This document shows, piece by piece, positions 23,321-35,200 of a DNA stretch of 64,000 bases. The notes below the pieces were generated by a model that was not told the DNA's origin, did no database searches, and saw nothing but the letters and a program-made list of their open reading frames with translations. Position numbers and translations under genes: made by a program. Numbering within the stretch: the stretch's first letter is position 1; the number at the start of each line of letters is the position of its first letter. The stretch is from positions 1 through 64,000 of the forward strand of contig JAGFBZ010000169.1 in assembly GCA_018398805.1 (NCBI GenBank), in the 5' to 3' direction. Origin of the DNA: Hirundichthys speculiger (lineage: Eukaryota > Chordata > Actinopteri > Beloniformes > Exocoetidae).

Positions 23321-24182
23321 ATTGTTATGTTCAAGTGACGTCGGCATAATCAGAAAAAACGATTACTCTAATCAGGAAAATCTAAGAATACCCCCTCATG
23401 CCAGAAAACAACTTGTTAACTCGGTCATAAATTTTAGTAGTTGCTGACTTTAATCGATATTTGCAGTATTTTCCCAACATGTTACAAATAAAAAAAGAAA
23501 AAAATAGAAAACGCTGAAATAACGACTAGCAAACAAGGGAACGTGGGAATTTACGTTACACCTTGAATGCAGCCTGCAGCACAGCGCTGATCACAACAAA
23601 CATGGCGGCGTGGAACTACGTTAAAGTTTCAGAAGAAGATAGTTTGGTGGTTATTTGTGACGAATCCTCCGAGTGAATTCTACGAGGAGGGAAGCACAAG
23701 CTTTAATACGTAAAAACCTGATCAGCCACCTACAACATAACAATCACTCGCTTCCATGGAGTTTTGAAATCGTGCTAACGTGAGCTAACGGAAGCTAATG
23801 CTAACGTGTGCAAGCCAGCAGCAGTCTCTCCTCTCCCTCATCTCTCTCATCTAAAGCTTCCATGAGATTAAAAAATAAAAACTACTGAACCTCATTTACT
23901 TTAATTAAAGGTATTAATTTAAATGGAACCACAAGTCAAAATCCTTTAAATGTTAATCTTTTTCAGTTTGTGATTCTGATGCATGTATTTCCATCAGTTC
24001 AAGGAGCCTTTATTTTTTATATCAGTCAGTAATGAACCTTATTTAAGTTGATGTGAGATATCAAATAGGTTTGTTTGATAGCTTTAAGAAATTGTTTGAG
24101 AGGCTTGTCAATAGTTTTTCACTGGAAAAAATAAATATCTGTTCATTTAAAAACTCAAAACTATTTTTGATTTTGTTCATAT

Positions 24183-24795
24183 TAGGGATGCACATTTTGG
24201 ATTTTTTTTATGACCATTAACCGACGCCCTTTAACGATTAATAACCATGAACCAATAAGTCCGGGAGGGTTGGCTGCCAAGATGTTGTGCGTGTTGTCAT
24301 GGACGCATGCGGACACTTCCCCGTGTATACTCTCGCGGCAATGTGTCATTGTCAGCTTGTCGCAGAGATGCCGCCGCCACTTTTGATTTATACTAGCGCG
24401 TCTCCGTTATGTTATTCCACGCCACAACGCAAGACGACAATCATGAACTAGCTGAACTAGCTAAACTTACTAAACTTGTCTCTTGCGTTTTTCCACTTCC
24501 TCACCGTCTCGGCCGTATCCAGACCCACATTCATCGCTATCTCCCTCCATGAATTACTAGAATATGTGCTGTCTTTGTAGTGAGGAGAACCAGAATCATA
24601 CTTCCTCATTTTTTTCGATGACGCGCTCTTTTCTACGCGGATGTAGAATTGACCAATCAGAGGCCTGTTGCACCTGTCGACACGCCCCATGAGTTGATTG
24701 AATTATGTAGCTTAAAAACAAAATTGACCGTTAGTATTAATTGGTTAGTTACTGTTATCGGTTAACGGTTAAACGGTTAACCATGTGCATCCCTA
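24183..24795. mobile_element. hAT nested in copy B2, itself carrying a Harbinger fragment
   Basis: The ends TAGGGATGCACATTTTGG and CCATGTGCATCCCTA sit in the host at GTTCATAG: the left duplication is GTTCATAT and the right GTTCACAG, each one mutation from the intact host site seen at 32130. Its middle is the inverted MADF-bearing segment related to 11600-11975. Confidence 0.82.
24457..24690 (-). pseudogene. MADF-domain fragment, second copy
   Basis: It reads SSNSWREIAMNVGLDTAETV and KWKNARDKF, matching 11600-11767 almost residue for residue. The start codon region (GRVDRCNRP) is not part of the domain. It has no transposase partner here. Confidence 0.55.
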
Positions 24796-24889
24796 GTTCA
24801 CAGTATTGATGTAATGATCTTAGGTATATGTTTGTGTTATCGGTTATCGGTTTTAAAAAAAACTGTTATCGTGCATCCCTAAGTATCAG

Positions 24890-25113
24890 TATCAGTATCG
24901 CAGAAACAAAGTATTGCAACAAATGGTGGTAAGTTACTTTTTTAAAAATAACTTTGGCAGCGTAAGCTGCGCTGTAGCCTGACATGTGCGTCGAGTCAAC
25001 AACAAATCTTATCAGTCTGCTTGGTAGCATCGTTCTAGTTCTTCCGCGTATTTCCCACAACGACAACTTTTTCGTTTTTAAAAAGACAGATTGCTTCGGT
25101 GTCGGTAAAAATC
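24890..25113. other. right part of the MITE hosting copy B2
   Basis: It continues agtatcagtatcgcagaaac after the target duplication. The end is not defined. Confidence 0.35.
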
Positions 25114-25885
25114 TAGTGGCTCAGATGTGTAATGACAACAGAAAGTCCAGTCCTCCATTATAAAACTAATTCAGTTCTGTGGCCCGTTTTTTCATTTAGT
25201 ATTTTTGATCCAAGTCTAAAATTGAAATATTTAAAAAACAGGAATTTTTTTTTTTTTTTTTTTTTTTGTGTTCGATTAAAATACGAAAAATCTAATAAAA
25301 TGTTACTTTTTTAATTTTTTTTAATGTTTGATTGACAATTGAAAATGGGAAGAATGAATGATACACGGATTGGTAAAGTTACTGAACTTTAACGTGGACA
25401 TTTTCATTTTAAAGTTCTCCCAGACGGAGGATTCAACAGAAACAAGGTTATTTGTAACAACTGACAAGTTGAACTCCCCGTTAAAAGTTTCTGCTGTTAC
25501 CTCAGAAATTACCTGTTTTAATGTTCTGATTGTGCTGAGACACAATCATTTTGTTGGATTTTGTTTGTAGACTTTTTATTTTTCTATAAAAACAGGATGA
25601 CATTAATGCCCTGGCAGTGGCAATAAGCTTTATTTTATTTGACATTTTTTAAAATGAGATTTACACTAAATATGTGTTACTGACAAGTGCTGATGTTAAA
25701 AGTGTTTGAACAACAAATGTTATGACACTTTAGTTCATATGGCAGCAGAACATTTACATAAAAGTGCATTTTACACTACTTTTGAATTTATTATTTGATT
25801 TTGTGTATACAATGCGATTAATCGTGATTAATCAGGGAAATAATGCGATTAATTACGATTAATAATTTTAATCGTTGTTCAGCCC
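25114..25885 (-). mobile_element. hAT 'AGGGCTGGGC' family, truncated copy
   Basis: This is a reverse partial copy of 57569-58300. Shared landmarks are taatgacaacagaaagtcc, the tgacaagttgaactccc region and the terminal cgattaatcgtgattaatc, ending cagcccta at 25885. It lacks the left half. Confidence 0.75.
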
Positions 25886-26590
25886 TAATCGATATATATC
25901 GCAGAATTGATAAAAATGGCTCAGCTCTAGTCAGGAACTCATTTATCTCCATGGAAACCAGCGCGCTGTGAGTTCTGGCCGTTTCCTCCTCGACTCTCTG
26001 AATCAATTGAGTGTCGCTGAAATAATTTGACATCCTCGCGAGGCTTTTCTTTTTTTGACTCTCTTCCGCCCTGCTGCTGCCCGTTTTAGTTTAGAGGGCA
26101 TTTCTTTTGGTTCTTTTGGGGGGGTTTTTTTAAATCAAAGGGAAGAAAAACAAAAAACCAGCGTGCGTTCGGCTGCTGCGGAGGTGCATCCAGTAGGCGT
26201 GTTGACCGTTTTGTTATCTGGCTTTTTTGTGCCTTTTGTGCGTTTCTGTGCGACATCCTGCTGCTGCCGTCGGCGTGTCTGCTTAGTGTCTCTGGCACAT
26301 TTATTTATATCCTTTTTTTTTTTCTTTGTAAATTTGCATTTCATAAGCCACTGATCTTGGACGGGCTCTGCACACCTGAAGCTGCCCATCTGCACAGGGA
26401 CAGAAACATCCAGATATTCCTCCAGTGAAGGCATGGATCTGCCACTCACAGCCATTTCCACTGAACCAATCACAACAGGAAGGAGGCGGGCTTTATGCGA
26501 TGACACATACAGGAGTATCCAAGCAAAACTATTCAAAACAACCAAAACAGCTGCAGAACTGCTGATAACGTGAATCAACATGATTTTTCT
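25886..26590. other. hAT end fragment then unassigned DNA
   Basis: 25886-25930 (atatatcgcagaattgataaaaatggctcagctcta) is the end of the family seen complete at 40055-42248. The remainder is unassigned; the minus-strand open frame 26135-26629 has a hydrophobic stretch but no family I recognise, and overlaps hAT sequence at its start. Confidence 0.4.
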
Positions 26591-26770
26591 AACCCTATTA
26601 ACGTATTTAAGGTTCAGCTTGAAATCCAAAGTTTATTTCATTTGAACTTGCACTAAAACTTTTGTTCCTGATAATTGTTTACATATTTTGACCTACTATG
26701 GTCGTTAAAGTGTTTATTTAAATTTGCAGCAGACAAATTAGCTTTGTTCCTGTTATTTATTTTGTTCATT
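26591..26770 (-). mobile_element. fragment of the hAT seen at 41300-42218
   Basis: Shared in reverse: aacgtatttaaggttcagctt, cataattgtttgcatattttgac-like sequence and the 'gtgtttatttaaatttg' segment. Confidence 0.6.
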
Positions 26771-27535
26771 TTTAACATCAGCACTTGATGTTTTAACATC
26801 AAGTGCTTTTAACATCAGCACTTGTCAGTAACACATATTTAGTGTAAATCTCATCTTAAAAATGTAAAATAAAATGAAGCTTATTGCCACTGCCAGGGCA
26901 TTAATGTCATCCTCTTTTTATTAAAAAAAAAAAAAAAGACTTTTTAAAAAAAGAAATTCAAACATTAATTTCTGAGGTAACAGCAGAAACTTTTAACGGG
27001 GAGTTCAACTTGTCAGTTGTTACAAATAACCTTGTTTCTGTTGAATCCTCCGTCTGGGAGAACTTTAAAATAAAAATGTCCATGTTAGAATTCAGTAAAA
27101 GAGGCCACAGAACTGAATTAGTTTAATAATGGAGGACTGGACTTTCTGTTGTCATTACACATCTGTGCCACTAGATGGAGCCGCACTGAAGTAACCAGCT
27201 AGAGAACAGCAGGACAGTGAACACATGGAGCAGATCTGATGGAACATGGAGGAATGACCACAAACGTTTGGTTGCAGTCCAGAATTTTGTTTCCAGACAG
27301 AATTGTTAATATTTCTACCTGAGTTGCTACCTGAACTGTAATTTAACTGATTTTTAACGTTCTCCATGTCTGTTTTAGTTTACCTGCCAATTGTTTTCAG
27401 GTTCTGCAGCAGCCAGTAACAGACTTTTCAAAACAAAAGCATGTGAGCAACATGCGTTAATGCGCGATAAAATAAAAGTTGGCGTTAATAAATTAATGCG
27501 TTAACGCGATAATAACGCGTTAACTTGCCCAGCCA
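26771..27535 (+). mobile_element. hAT 'AGGGCTGGGC' family, 5'-truncated copy without the env insert
   Basis: It matches 57740-60137 in order: tcagcacttgtcagtaac, the ggactggactttctgttg segment and gttgcagtccag, then directly cagacagaattgttaatat, ending taacttgcccagcc. It shows the empty site for the retroviral insert at 58466-59880. A short local repeat (aacatcagcacttgatg) lies at its left edge. Confidence 0.8.
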
Positions 27536-27910
27536 TAATAGCGATATTTTATTTCCCAAGAGAGTATCGATTTTTCAGCCGCGGGTATCGATATTCTAAG
27601 TTTCTTTCAAACCCCCGTGTCCCACCTTTAAAAGCTTGCAAGCAACAATCTGCACTGTTTAAATAAATGAAACTATTTTTCTCAACAAGTCTTTTATTCA
27701 TTTTGTCCAGCAAGCTGCCTGTCAGCCATATAATGTGGAATTGATGCTTTCAGTTCAATTAAATCAAACAAAGTCATTGGAACACTCACAAGATGTCACC
27801 AAAATCACTTTGTCCCTTTAAAATCTTTCGGGAAATGATGTAAATGTGTTTTAAGATGAATATCGATGTATATCGTATCGTGAGATTAGTGTATCGCTGC
27901 AGCTCTATTC
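27536..27910 (-). mobile_element. truncated reverse copy of the 40055-42248 hAT
   Basis: It shares atggctgacaggcagcttgc, attaaatcaaacaaag and cacaagatgtcaccaaaa in reverse, ending near gcagctctatt. Confidence 0.65.
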
Positions 27911-28865
27911 CTGACCCTGTAATCTGATTTTTCTGAGAGGAGCGTTCAAGAGCACGATGCGGTTGTTAACTTACGTAAGACTGGTTGTAATTTCCCTTTG
28001 ACGTGATGCAACCGTTGGTGCTGAGATATCGGTCCCTTCACAGCTGGAGGCTGGTGACATTTCAAAAGATGGAAACCAGGGATCGTTCAGTTAATTTGAA
28101 TATTTTGATTGTCAGATGTTTGCAGAGAAGACACGAATGTACAGCTGCAGCGCCGCTAAGAAAAGACATCAGGCATCATTGGTTTAACTCTGTACAGAGA
28201 TTAAAATGTAAAGCTTTCTAAATGTTGCTACACGTAAACTGTTTCCCAGAATTCATCTGGGTTCGGCCTCCAGCGTGTTCATCTGCTACATCTATAACGT
28301 TCCGGTAGCTGCTGATGGAGGTCGGCGCAGCCACAGTTGTGTTGCTCGTCAGCGTCGCTCTCAGGCGGGCCGTAAACCTCCCGCCCCCCCGAGACCAGGC
28401 GCACCGCAGCCCCTGACGGCCCGGCGCACCGCCTTTCTAGAAAAGGGGAAGGAAGAAATAAAGCAAGCCTGCAGACTTGCAACGAAGCCAAGATGATGTC
28501 TTTTCCAGCGGAGGCGGGATCGCGCAAACGTTTTTCCGAACACGCAGGAAATCAGAAGCGAAAGCCGAGACGTTGAAGGTGCCTGAAATAAGGAGTCGCA
28601 GCGAGCGGAGCGTGTTTGAACAAAGACGCACTGACTCATCTTCTTCCAGCTCAGGTGACGAGTCGAACAGCAGCGGCCATGTCTGGACTCGCTCTTCCTC
28701 CTCCGAGCTCCTCCAGAACCTGCCCGCTTTAATTCCTGCTGAAGTTTCTGTCGGGCTTCTTCCACCGCCGGCGCCGTCACATCAGGGTCGACCCACGGAG
28801 CCGAGGGTTTAACGTTACGCTGGACGTTTGGTGGACGGCGTCACTTCCAACATCCCACCACACAC
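27911..28865. other. unassigned DNA
   Basis: 28300-28800 is CpG-rich with overlapping open frames on both strands, but I recognise no domain or splice structure. It could be regulatory or a decayed repeat. Confidence 0.3.
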
Positions 28866-29165
28866 TAGGAATCGGAATTTTTCCAATTCCGATTCCATTA
28901 TCGATACCGTTTAACGATTCGGTTTCTTGATCGATTCTCTTATCGATTCTAATTTGGTAAAAAAGGAGAAGAAACAGTTTTATTAGCATCATTTTTTTTT
29001 AAGTTAGAAGTCACGACCTTACAAACTCAACAGCGAGGTCAAAAGAGGCCCAAAGCCTGGATAACGTGTTAACTGTTGTAATATGTAACTGTGCAAATAC
29101 ACAAGAATGTGGAACATTTTACTAACAGGTTTTAATAAAAAATCTCCCTTTTAAAAGGATATTTG

Positions 29166-29999
29166 TACGACGGAGTATCAGAGCCACACTGAGAAAAAAA
29201 ATTGTGGGCAATGATTTTTTTTTTTCATTCCTCACTTACAAGAAGAAAATGTTGAGAATAAAGTCGAAATGTCGAGAATAAAGTCGAAATGTCGAAAAAT
29301 AAAGACGAAATGTCGAGAATAAAGACGAAATGTCGAGAATAAAGACGAAATGTCGAGAATAAAGTCGAAATGTCGAAAATAAAGTCGAGAATGAAATAAA
29401 TAAAGTCGAAAATGTCGAGAATAAAGACGAAATGTCGAGAGAATAAAGACGAAATGTCGAGAGAAATGTCGAAAGTCGAAATGTCGAGAATTAAAGTCGA
29501 AATGTCGAGAATAAAGTCGAAATGTCGAGAATAAAGACGAAATGTCGAAATGTCGAGAATAAAGACGAAATGTCGAGAGAGAATAAAGTCGAAATGTCGA
29601 GAATTCCGAGAAATAAAGTCGAAATGTCGAGAATAAAGTCGAAATGTCGAGATTAGAGTCGAAATGTCGAGAATAAAGACGAAATGTTGAGAATAAAGTC
29701 GAAATCGAGAATAAAGTTGAAATGCAGTTTCCAGAATCGGTGTAGTTTCTTTTTCTGAATAGGCGCTATTTCTGACACAATCTCTTCAAAGCACGAATAC
29801 TTATTATAATACTGTCTATATGATAAAAGCACATAGACACAGACATTATGTTGGTAGAGTAAAGCTGGTTTGAATAAATCTTTAAGACAACTTTATTCTG
29901 GAAACTGCATTTCGACTTTATTCTCGTAAGTGAGGAATGAAAAAAAAAAATCATTGTCCACAATTTTTTTTCTCAGTGTGGCCCTAATACTCCGTTGTA
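29166..29999. mobile_element. DNA element with about 75-bp inverted ends around a 20-bp array
   Basis: The ends are TACGACGGAGTATCAG and the inverse ATACTCCGTTGTA; similarity continues through gccacactgagaaaaaaaattgtg and cattcctcacttac on both arms. The core (29251-29725) is a tandem array. Confidence 0.82.
29251..29725 (+). repeat. about 20-bp minisatellite (gtcgaaatgtcgagaataaa)
   Basis: About 24 units with length slips (cgagagaa, cgaaaa) and two alternating variants, aaagtcgaa and aaagacgaa. Confidence 0.9.
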
Positions 30000-30689
30000 T
30001 ATATGAGCTCACTAAGCGCTCAAAAAAAATAATAAAGAAAGATAAATACTGTCAAATACAACGGAACAGTTCATAGTACAAATCTGCAAATACTATGAAG
30101 AATTAACAATTCTTTAGCAGAAAAATAATCATGTCTTCCAGCCTCTGAACCAGCCAGACTCTCTCTCGTCACGGTCATCTTCTAAATGTAATGCAGAAGG
30201 CATTCGTTTAATAGCATAGCGTTAATGTTATAGCGTGTTTTACAAAGAAGCACATAGGCAGCGGGATAGCTACTAACCAGAGTTACCAGAGGTGATCTTA
30301 GCTTGGCTACTGCTGCTGGGTTGAGATCCATCAGTCCGAAGCGTCAAAAACACGACACTCGTTATCGCATGTTGTGTGTTCAAATGTTTCTGCGTGTTAG
30401 CCGTGTTCCCTCCCGACGCTGTTATCTCCACTTTACAATGACTGCTAGTTGCCTTGTTGCCATCTTTCTTTGGTGAAGTGAAGTGAAGCCAAACTTTGGA
30501 GCGTTTGAACCTGGTGGGCCGCCATTGTTGTTTACAACTGCCAATGCTAACGTGCTAAACCGACGTAACTTAATCACGTAAGTGCTTTCTGGAATTGACT
30601 GTGCGTAACTTGCGTAAATTACGTGAGATTCGTGCTGGTTGGAATCGATAAGAGAATCGCTGGATGAACTGCCAAACGATTCCATGGAA

Positions 30690-31305
30690 TTGAAACACAC
30701 GGAACCGGTTCTCTACAGGAACCTGTTCTCTACTGGAACTGGTTCTCTACTGGAACTGGTTCTCTACTGGAACCGGTTCTCTACAGAAACCGTTCTCTAC
30801 AGGAACCGGTTCTCCGGTTCTCTACAGGAACCGGTTCTCTACAGGAACCGGTTCTCTACACTGGAACCGGTTCTCTACAGGAACGGTTCTCTACAGGAAC
30901 CGGTTCTACAGGAACCGGTTCTCTACTGGAACCGGTTCTCTACAGGAACCGGTTCTCTACTGGAACCGGTTCCTGTAGAGAACCGGTTCCTGTAGAGAAC
31001 CGGTTTCTACAGGAACCGGTTCCTGTAGAGAACCGGTTCTCTACTGGAACCGGTGGAACCGGTTCTCTACTGGAACCGGTTCTCTACTGGAACCGGTTCT
31101 CTACTGGAACCGGTTCCAGTAGAGAACCGGTTCTCTACTGAACCGGTTCCTGTAGAGACGGTTTCTACTGGAACCGGTTCTCTACAGGAACCGGTTCTCT
31201 ACTGGAAACCGGTTCTCTACTGGAACGGTTCTCTACTGGAACCGGTTCCAGTAGAGAACCGGTTCCTGTAGAGAACCGGTTCTCTACTGGAACCGGTTCT
31301 CGATT
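30690..31305. repeat. 17-bp minisatellite with AACCGGTT core and flipped units
   Basis: About 36 units around the palindrome GGAACCGGTTC, joined by linkers that read either tctact(gg) or its inverse ccagtagag / cctgtagag, so the orientation changes several times within the array. Open frames across it are repeat artefacts. Confidence 0.9.
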
Positions 31306-31315
31306 CCCAACCCTA

Positions 31316-32024
31316 CCACACGCGGGGAGTCAAGGGTTATCTTTTAACCCGCAGGGCGCTTTCATTTTACTTATATCTTCAAAAAACCACACATAAAACT
31401 AGGTTTCATGCCGCACAGATGGTTCACAGCTTTGCAGACCAATTCACAGAAAAATCTTTCCTCCCCATCGTTTCTCGTGCTCTCGTTGTTTTATTCGTGG
31501 AGATATCTGAGCTTTCTAATCCTCGTCGCTCCTTCTTATCGCTCCGACCTCCTGCCAAGTCGCTTCTTCGTCCTTCGCCGTCTGGCAACGTCATTTCTCC
31601 TCGCTTGCTTCCCTTTTCGTCGGTCCTTTTGTGCAGCAGCCCTCACACCTCCACCCCCGCCTCTCCATCTGTGCAACACACGTGCACGCACACACACACA
31701 CACACATGCTCGTGCTGTTGCACCGCAGCCACTGAGGCGCACGTCCTGATTGCTACCAGGTGGGGCGAAGACTACCGACGCCCGGAGGAGCGCGGAGGTT
31801 GCTGAGGGGCGGCGGCGCATGTAGATGACATTTACCAGCTGATGACGATGCCGGTGGACAGCTGTGTGTGTGTGTGTGCGTGTGTGTGTGCTTTCTGCTT
31901 GTATTACTTTGCTGCTTCGTGTCATTTTCAGGTGTCAAACTGCACATTTTCAAACCGAGTAACATTCAACCCCGTTTAGCGGCGGATGCGTCGATGCTGG
32001 CGCAGAAAGATTAACGCCCGACAC
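31316..32024. other. unassigned DNA with CA/TG microsatellites
   Basis: (CA)n lies at 31689-31706 and (TG)n at 31863-31890. The open frames between 31408 and 31965 show no recognised domain. Confidence 0.4.
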
Positions 32025-34329
32025 TAGGGATGCACGATAAAACCAATACCGATAACTGATAACTTTCAGCTCCTAAAGGCCGATACCGATAACACACACA
32101 TATACCTAAGATCATTACATCAATACTATGAACAAAACCAAAAACAGTTTTGACTCTTTAAATGAACAGATATTTATTTTTTCCATTGAAAAACTATTGT
32201 CAAGCCTCTCAAACATTTTCATAAAGCTATCAAACAAACCTATTTGATATCTCACATTAACTTAAATAAGGTTCATTACTGACTGATATAAAAAATAAAG
32301 GCTCCTTGAACTGATGGAAATACATGCATCAGAATTATTAACTGAATAAATTCATTCCTAAATGACAATAAAAATAATCCCCAGGTCATAACGTACTGAC
32401 ACAAGTTAGACTTGTCTGTGTAAATAAACTGAAAAAGTTCACTGCATAATAACAAAAAAATTACGTTTAAATGATTTTGGCTTGTGGTTCCATTTAAATT
32501 AATACCTTTAATTAAAGTAAATGAGGTTCGGTAGTTTTGGGGTTTTTTTTAATCTCATGGAAGCTTTAGATGAGAGAGTTGATGGAGAGGGGAGACGAGA
32601 TGATGGCTAGCTCATGTTAGCCCACGTTAGCTCACATTAGCGCAATTTCAAAACTCCATGGAAGCGATGGTTGTGTTTCAGGTGGCTGATCAGGTTTGAC
32701 GTATTAAAGCTTGTGCTATTTTTCCCTCCTTCGCTTGGAGCATTTGTCACAAATAACCAGCGAACTATCTTCCTCTGAAACTTGAACAAAGTCACATCCA
32801 TGTTTTTTTTTTTTTTTTTTTTTTTTTAAGCAACGCACTGTGCCACAATGCTGCATTCAAGGTGTAATGTAAATTCCTCCGTTCCCTCGGTCACTAGTCG
32901 TTCTTTCAGCCTTTTCTATTTTTTCTATTTTTTATTTGTAACATGTTGGAAAATACTGCGAATATCAATTCAAGTCAGCAACTACTAAAATTATGACCGA
33001 AGTTAACGAGTTGTTTTCTGGCATGAGGGGGTATTCTTGATTTTCCTTATTGAGAGTCTAATCGTTTTTTATCGTGGCTTTATAGATGGACGTTACTTTG
33101 AACATAAACATTTATCTGCTGGTCATTCAAGGCTCAGAGGGAGCGAGACACTGCAGGTTGACAGAATATAAATGTTAGGTTGGTATGTTGATATGGATTC
33201 GGTGATTTTCAGGTTATCGCCATGTTATAGGTCAGGTTAGTTTATCAGGTTGGTGGTGGTTATCAGGTTGGGGGTTATCAGGTTGATTAGGGTTGATTCA
33301 GTTAGGTTGCAGGTTATCAGGTTGGTATCAGGTTTGGTTAGGTTACAGGTTGATTACAGGTTGGTAGTTTCAGGTTGGTTGGGTTAGGTTGATGGTTATC
33401 AGGTTGGTAGTTATCAGGTTGTAGTTAGGTAGTTATCAGGTTGGTAGGTTAGTTAGGTTGGTAGTTATCAGGTTGGTAGTTAGTTATCAGGTTGGTAGTT
33501 ATCAGGTCAGGTTGGTTGGTAGTTATCAGGTTGGTAGGTTATCAGGTTGATGGTTTATCAGGTTGGTAGTTAGTTATCAGGTTGGTAGTGGTCAGGTTAT
33601 CAGGTTGGTTAGTTATTGAGTTATCAGGTTGGTAGTTAGGTTGATCAGGTTGGTAGTTATCAGGTTGGTATCAGGTTGGTAGTTAGGTTGAGTTATCAGG
33701 GTAGTTATCAGGTTGGTAGTTATCAGGTTGGTTATCAGGTTGGTTAGTTATTATCAGGTTGGTAGTTGGTATCAGGGTTGGTTAGTTATCAGTTAGTCAG
33801 GTTGGGTAGTCAGGTTGGTAGTTATTAGTCAGGTTGGTAGTTATCAGGTTGATTTATCAGGTTATTATCAGGTTGGTAGTTATCAGGTTGGTGGTTAGTT
33901 ATCAGGTTGGTGGTTATCAGGTTGGTAGTTATCAGGTTGATGGTTATCAGGTTGGTAGTTAGTTATCAGGTTGGTAGTGTTGGTAGTTAGTTATCAGGTT
34001 GGTAGTTATCAGGTTGATGGTTATCAGGTTGGTAGTTATCAGGTTGGTAGTTAGTTATCAGGTTGGTGGTTATCAGGTTTGGTAGTTATCAGGTTGGTAG
34101 TTGATAGTTATCAGGTTGGTAGTTATCAGGTTGGTAGTTATCAGGTTGATAGTTATCAGGTTGATAGTTATCAGGTGGGTTGGTAGTTATCAGGTTGATA
34201 GTTAGTTATCAGGTTGATAGTTAGTTATCAGGTTGATTTTATCAGGTTGATGGTTATCAGGTTGGTAGTTATCAGGTTGGTAGTTATCAGGTTGGTAGTT
34301 ATCAGGTTGATAGTTATCGTACACCCCTA
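32025..34329 (-). mobile_element. hAT family 'GATGCACG' copy C with a large tip minisatellite
   Basis: The ends TAGGGATGCACG and CGTACACCCCTA are flanked by CCCGACAC/CCCGACGC (32017-32024 and 34330-34337, 7 of 8). Sequence to about 33175 is collinear with copy A; the right third is replaced by a tandem array. Confidence 0.9.
33179..34318 (+). repeat. about 15-bp minisatellite (ttatcaggttggtag) at the hAT tip
   Basis: More than 70 irregular units of gttatcaggttggta with gttgatagt variants. The sequence resembles the single-copy tip of related elements (cgatagttatc), from which it probably expanded. Confidence 0.9.
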
Positions 34330-34337
34330 CCCGACGC

Positions 34338-35200
34338 CCTCCCAGGGGACAGCAGGCTGCAGGGTTTCACGACCGATCGGAGGCCTGCGTGTTTGTGCAG
34401 ATGCGCTCGTGTCAGATTCCATCCGGTGTTTTCTTTCCTCCATGCTGTTCCCGCTCCATCTGGCCCGGCCGCTCCCCGCCGTTTCCCTCCCGCTTGACCC
34501 GGGTCGGCAGGATGAGCTTTGGCCTCCCGTGTGGCCCCGGGGCCCCGAGAGGCCCGGGCGTCTCTGGGGGGGTTGCAGGGGTTCAGCAGGACTGGACGTC
34601 CACAGAGACCCGGAGCTGTAACCGGGTCTGGAGGAGGCTCATCTCTCTGGGGAGACGAACGCTCCACATTAGGAGACCAAAGCTCATAATTACGTCTGGT
34701 TGAGGCAATTTAATGCTTCATTGGTTCACCTTCATCACTTTATAAACCGACGCTTTATAAACCGAAGTATCATCAAAGCTGCTGCAGAAACACATGAGCC
34801 AGACTGACAATTATGTCCTTATTTAGCAATTACCACAGATTTTAGCACAGCAGCGAAATAAACAAAGGTATCATGTTGAGTTTTTCAAGTAGAGTTAACG
34901 GCTGTTTCAGGGAGCGCTTGAGCGGTGGATTTTCCAGGATTGATGCCGAACTGAACAAAACAGACGAGCAGGGATGACGTCTGTCTTTTTATTCAGGAAC
35001 ACTGAGCAGTAATTAATCAGTTTGGGGTTTTTGTTTTCTAAAATAGGAAAATAAATAACTGGGTGTCTGGCTGCTTTTTTAGCAGATCATCTAAAGCCTC
35101 TAAACCACGGGTGTCAAAGTCGAGGCGAAAGCACTAAAACAGTCGTTTTATCTCTAAAATGTCTGAAGATACTTTTGAAATGGTGTGAAAGTTTAATAAC
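34338..35200. other. unassigned DNA
   Basis: 34340-34700 is GC-rich with overlapping open frames on both strands; no known domain. 34700-35200 is AT-rich and unremarkable. Confidence 0.35.

Larger units (their letters stand above)
22472..24881 (+). mobile_element. hAT family 'GATGCACG' copy B2 with two nested insertions
   Basis: The ends TAGCGGTGCACG and CGTGCATCCCTA carry an exact 8-bp duplication AGTATCAG (22464-22471 and 24882-24889). It contains a Harbinger-like element (22626-23320) and another hAT (24183-24795). It is oriented opposite to copy A. Confidence 0.92.
28866..31315. mobile_element. hAT element (ends TAGGAATCGG / CCCAACCCTA) with internal minisatellites
   Basis: It starts TAGGAATCGGAATTTTTCC and ends TCGATTCCCAACCCTA. 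The 8-bp duplication is CCACACAC/CCACACGC (28858-28865 and 31316-31323, 7 of 8). It contains a fold-back element with a 20-bp array (29166-29999) and a 17-bp array at its right tip (30690-31305). No transposase is visible. Confidence 0.85.

Noticed and set aside
26135..26629. 164-codon minus-strand open frame with a hydrophobic segment
   Set aside because: The start lies in hAT-derived sequence, the C-terminus runs through low-complexity lysine codons, and no family was recognised. Not called a gene.
28361..28812. Overlapping 139- and 111-codon frames in a CpG-rich stretch
   Set aside because: No domain, no consistent codon use, no splice sites supporting either strand. Left as unassigned.
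30639..31271. Open frames of 118 and 72 codons repeating EPVLYWNRFSTGT
   Set aside because: Translation of a 17-bp array (not divisible by three, so all frames look alike), no gene.
33179..34318. CRISPR-like appearance of regularly repeated units
   Set aside because: Units are contiguous without unique spacers and occur in a vertebrate transposon; it is a minisatellite.
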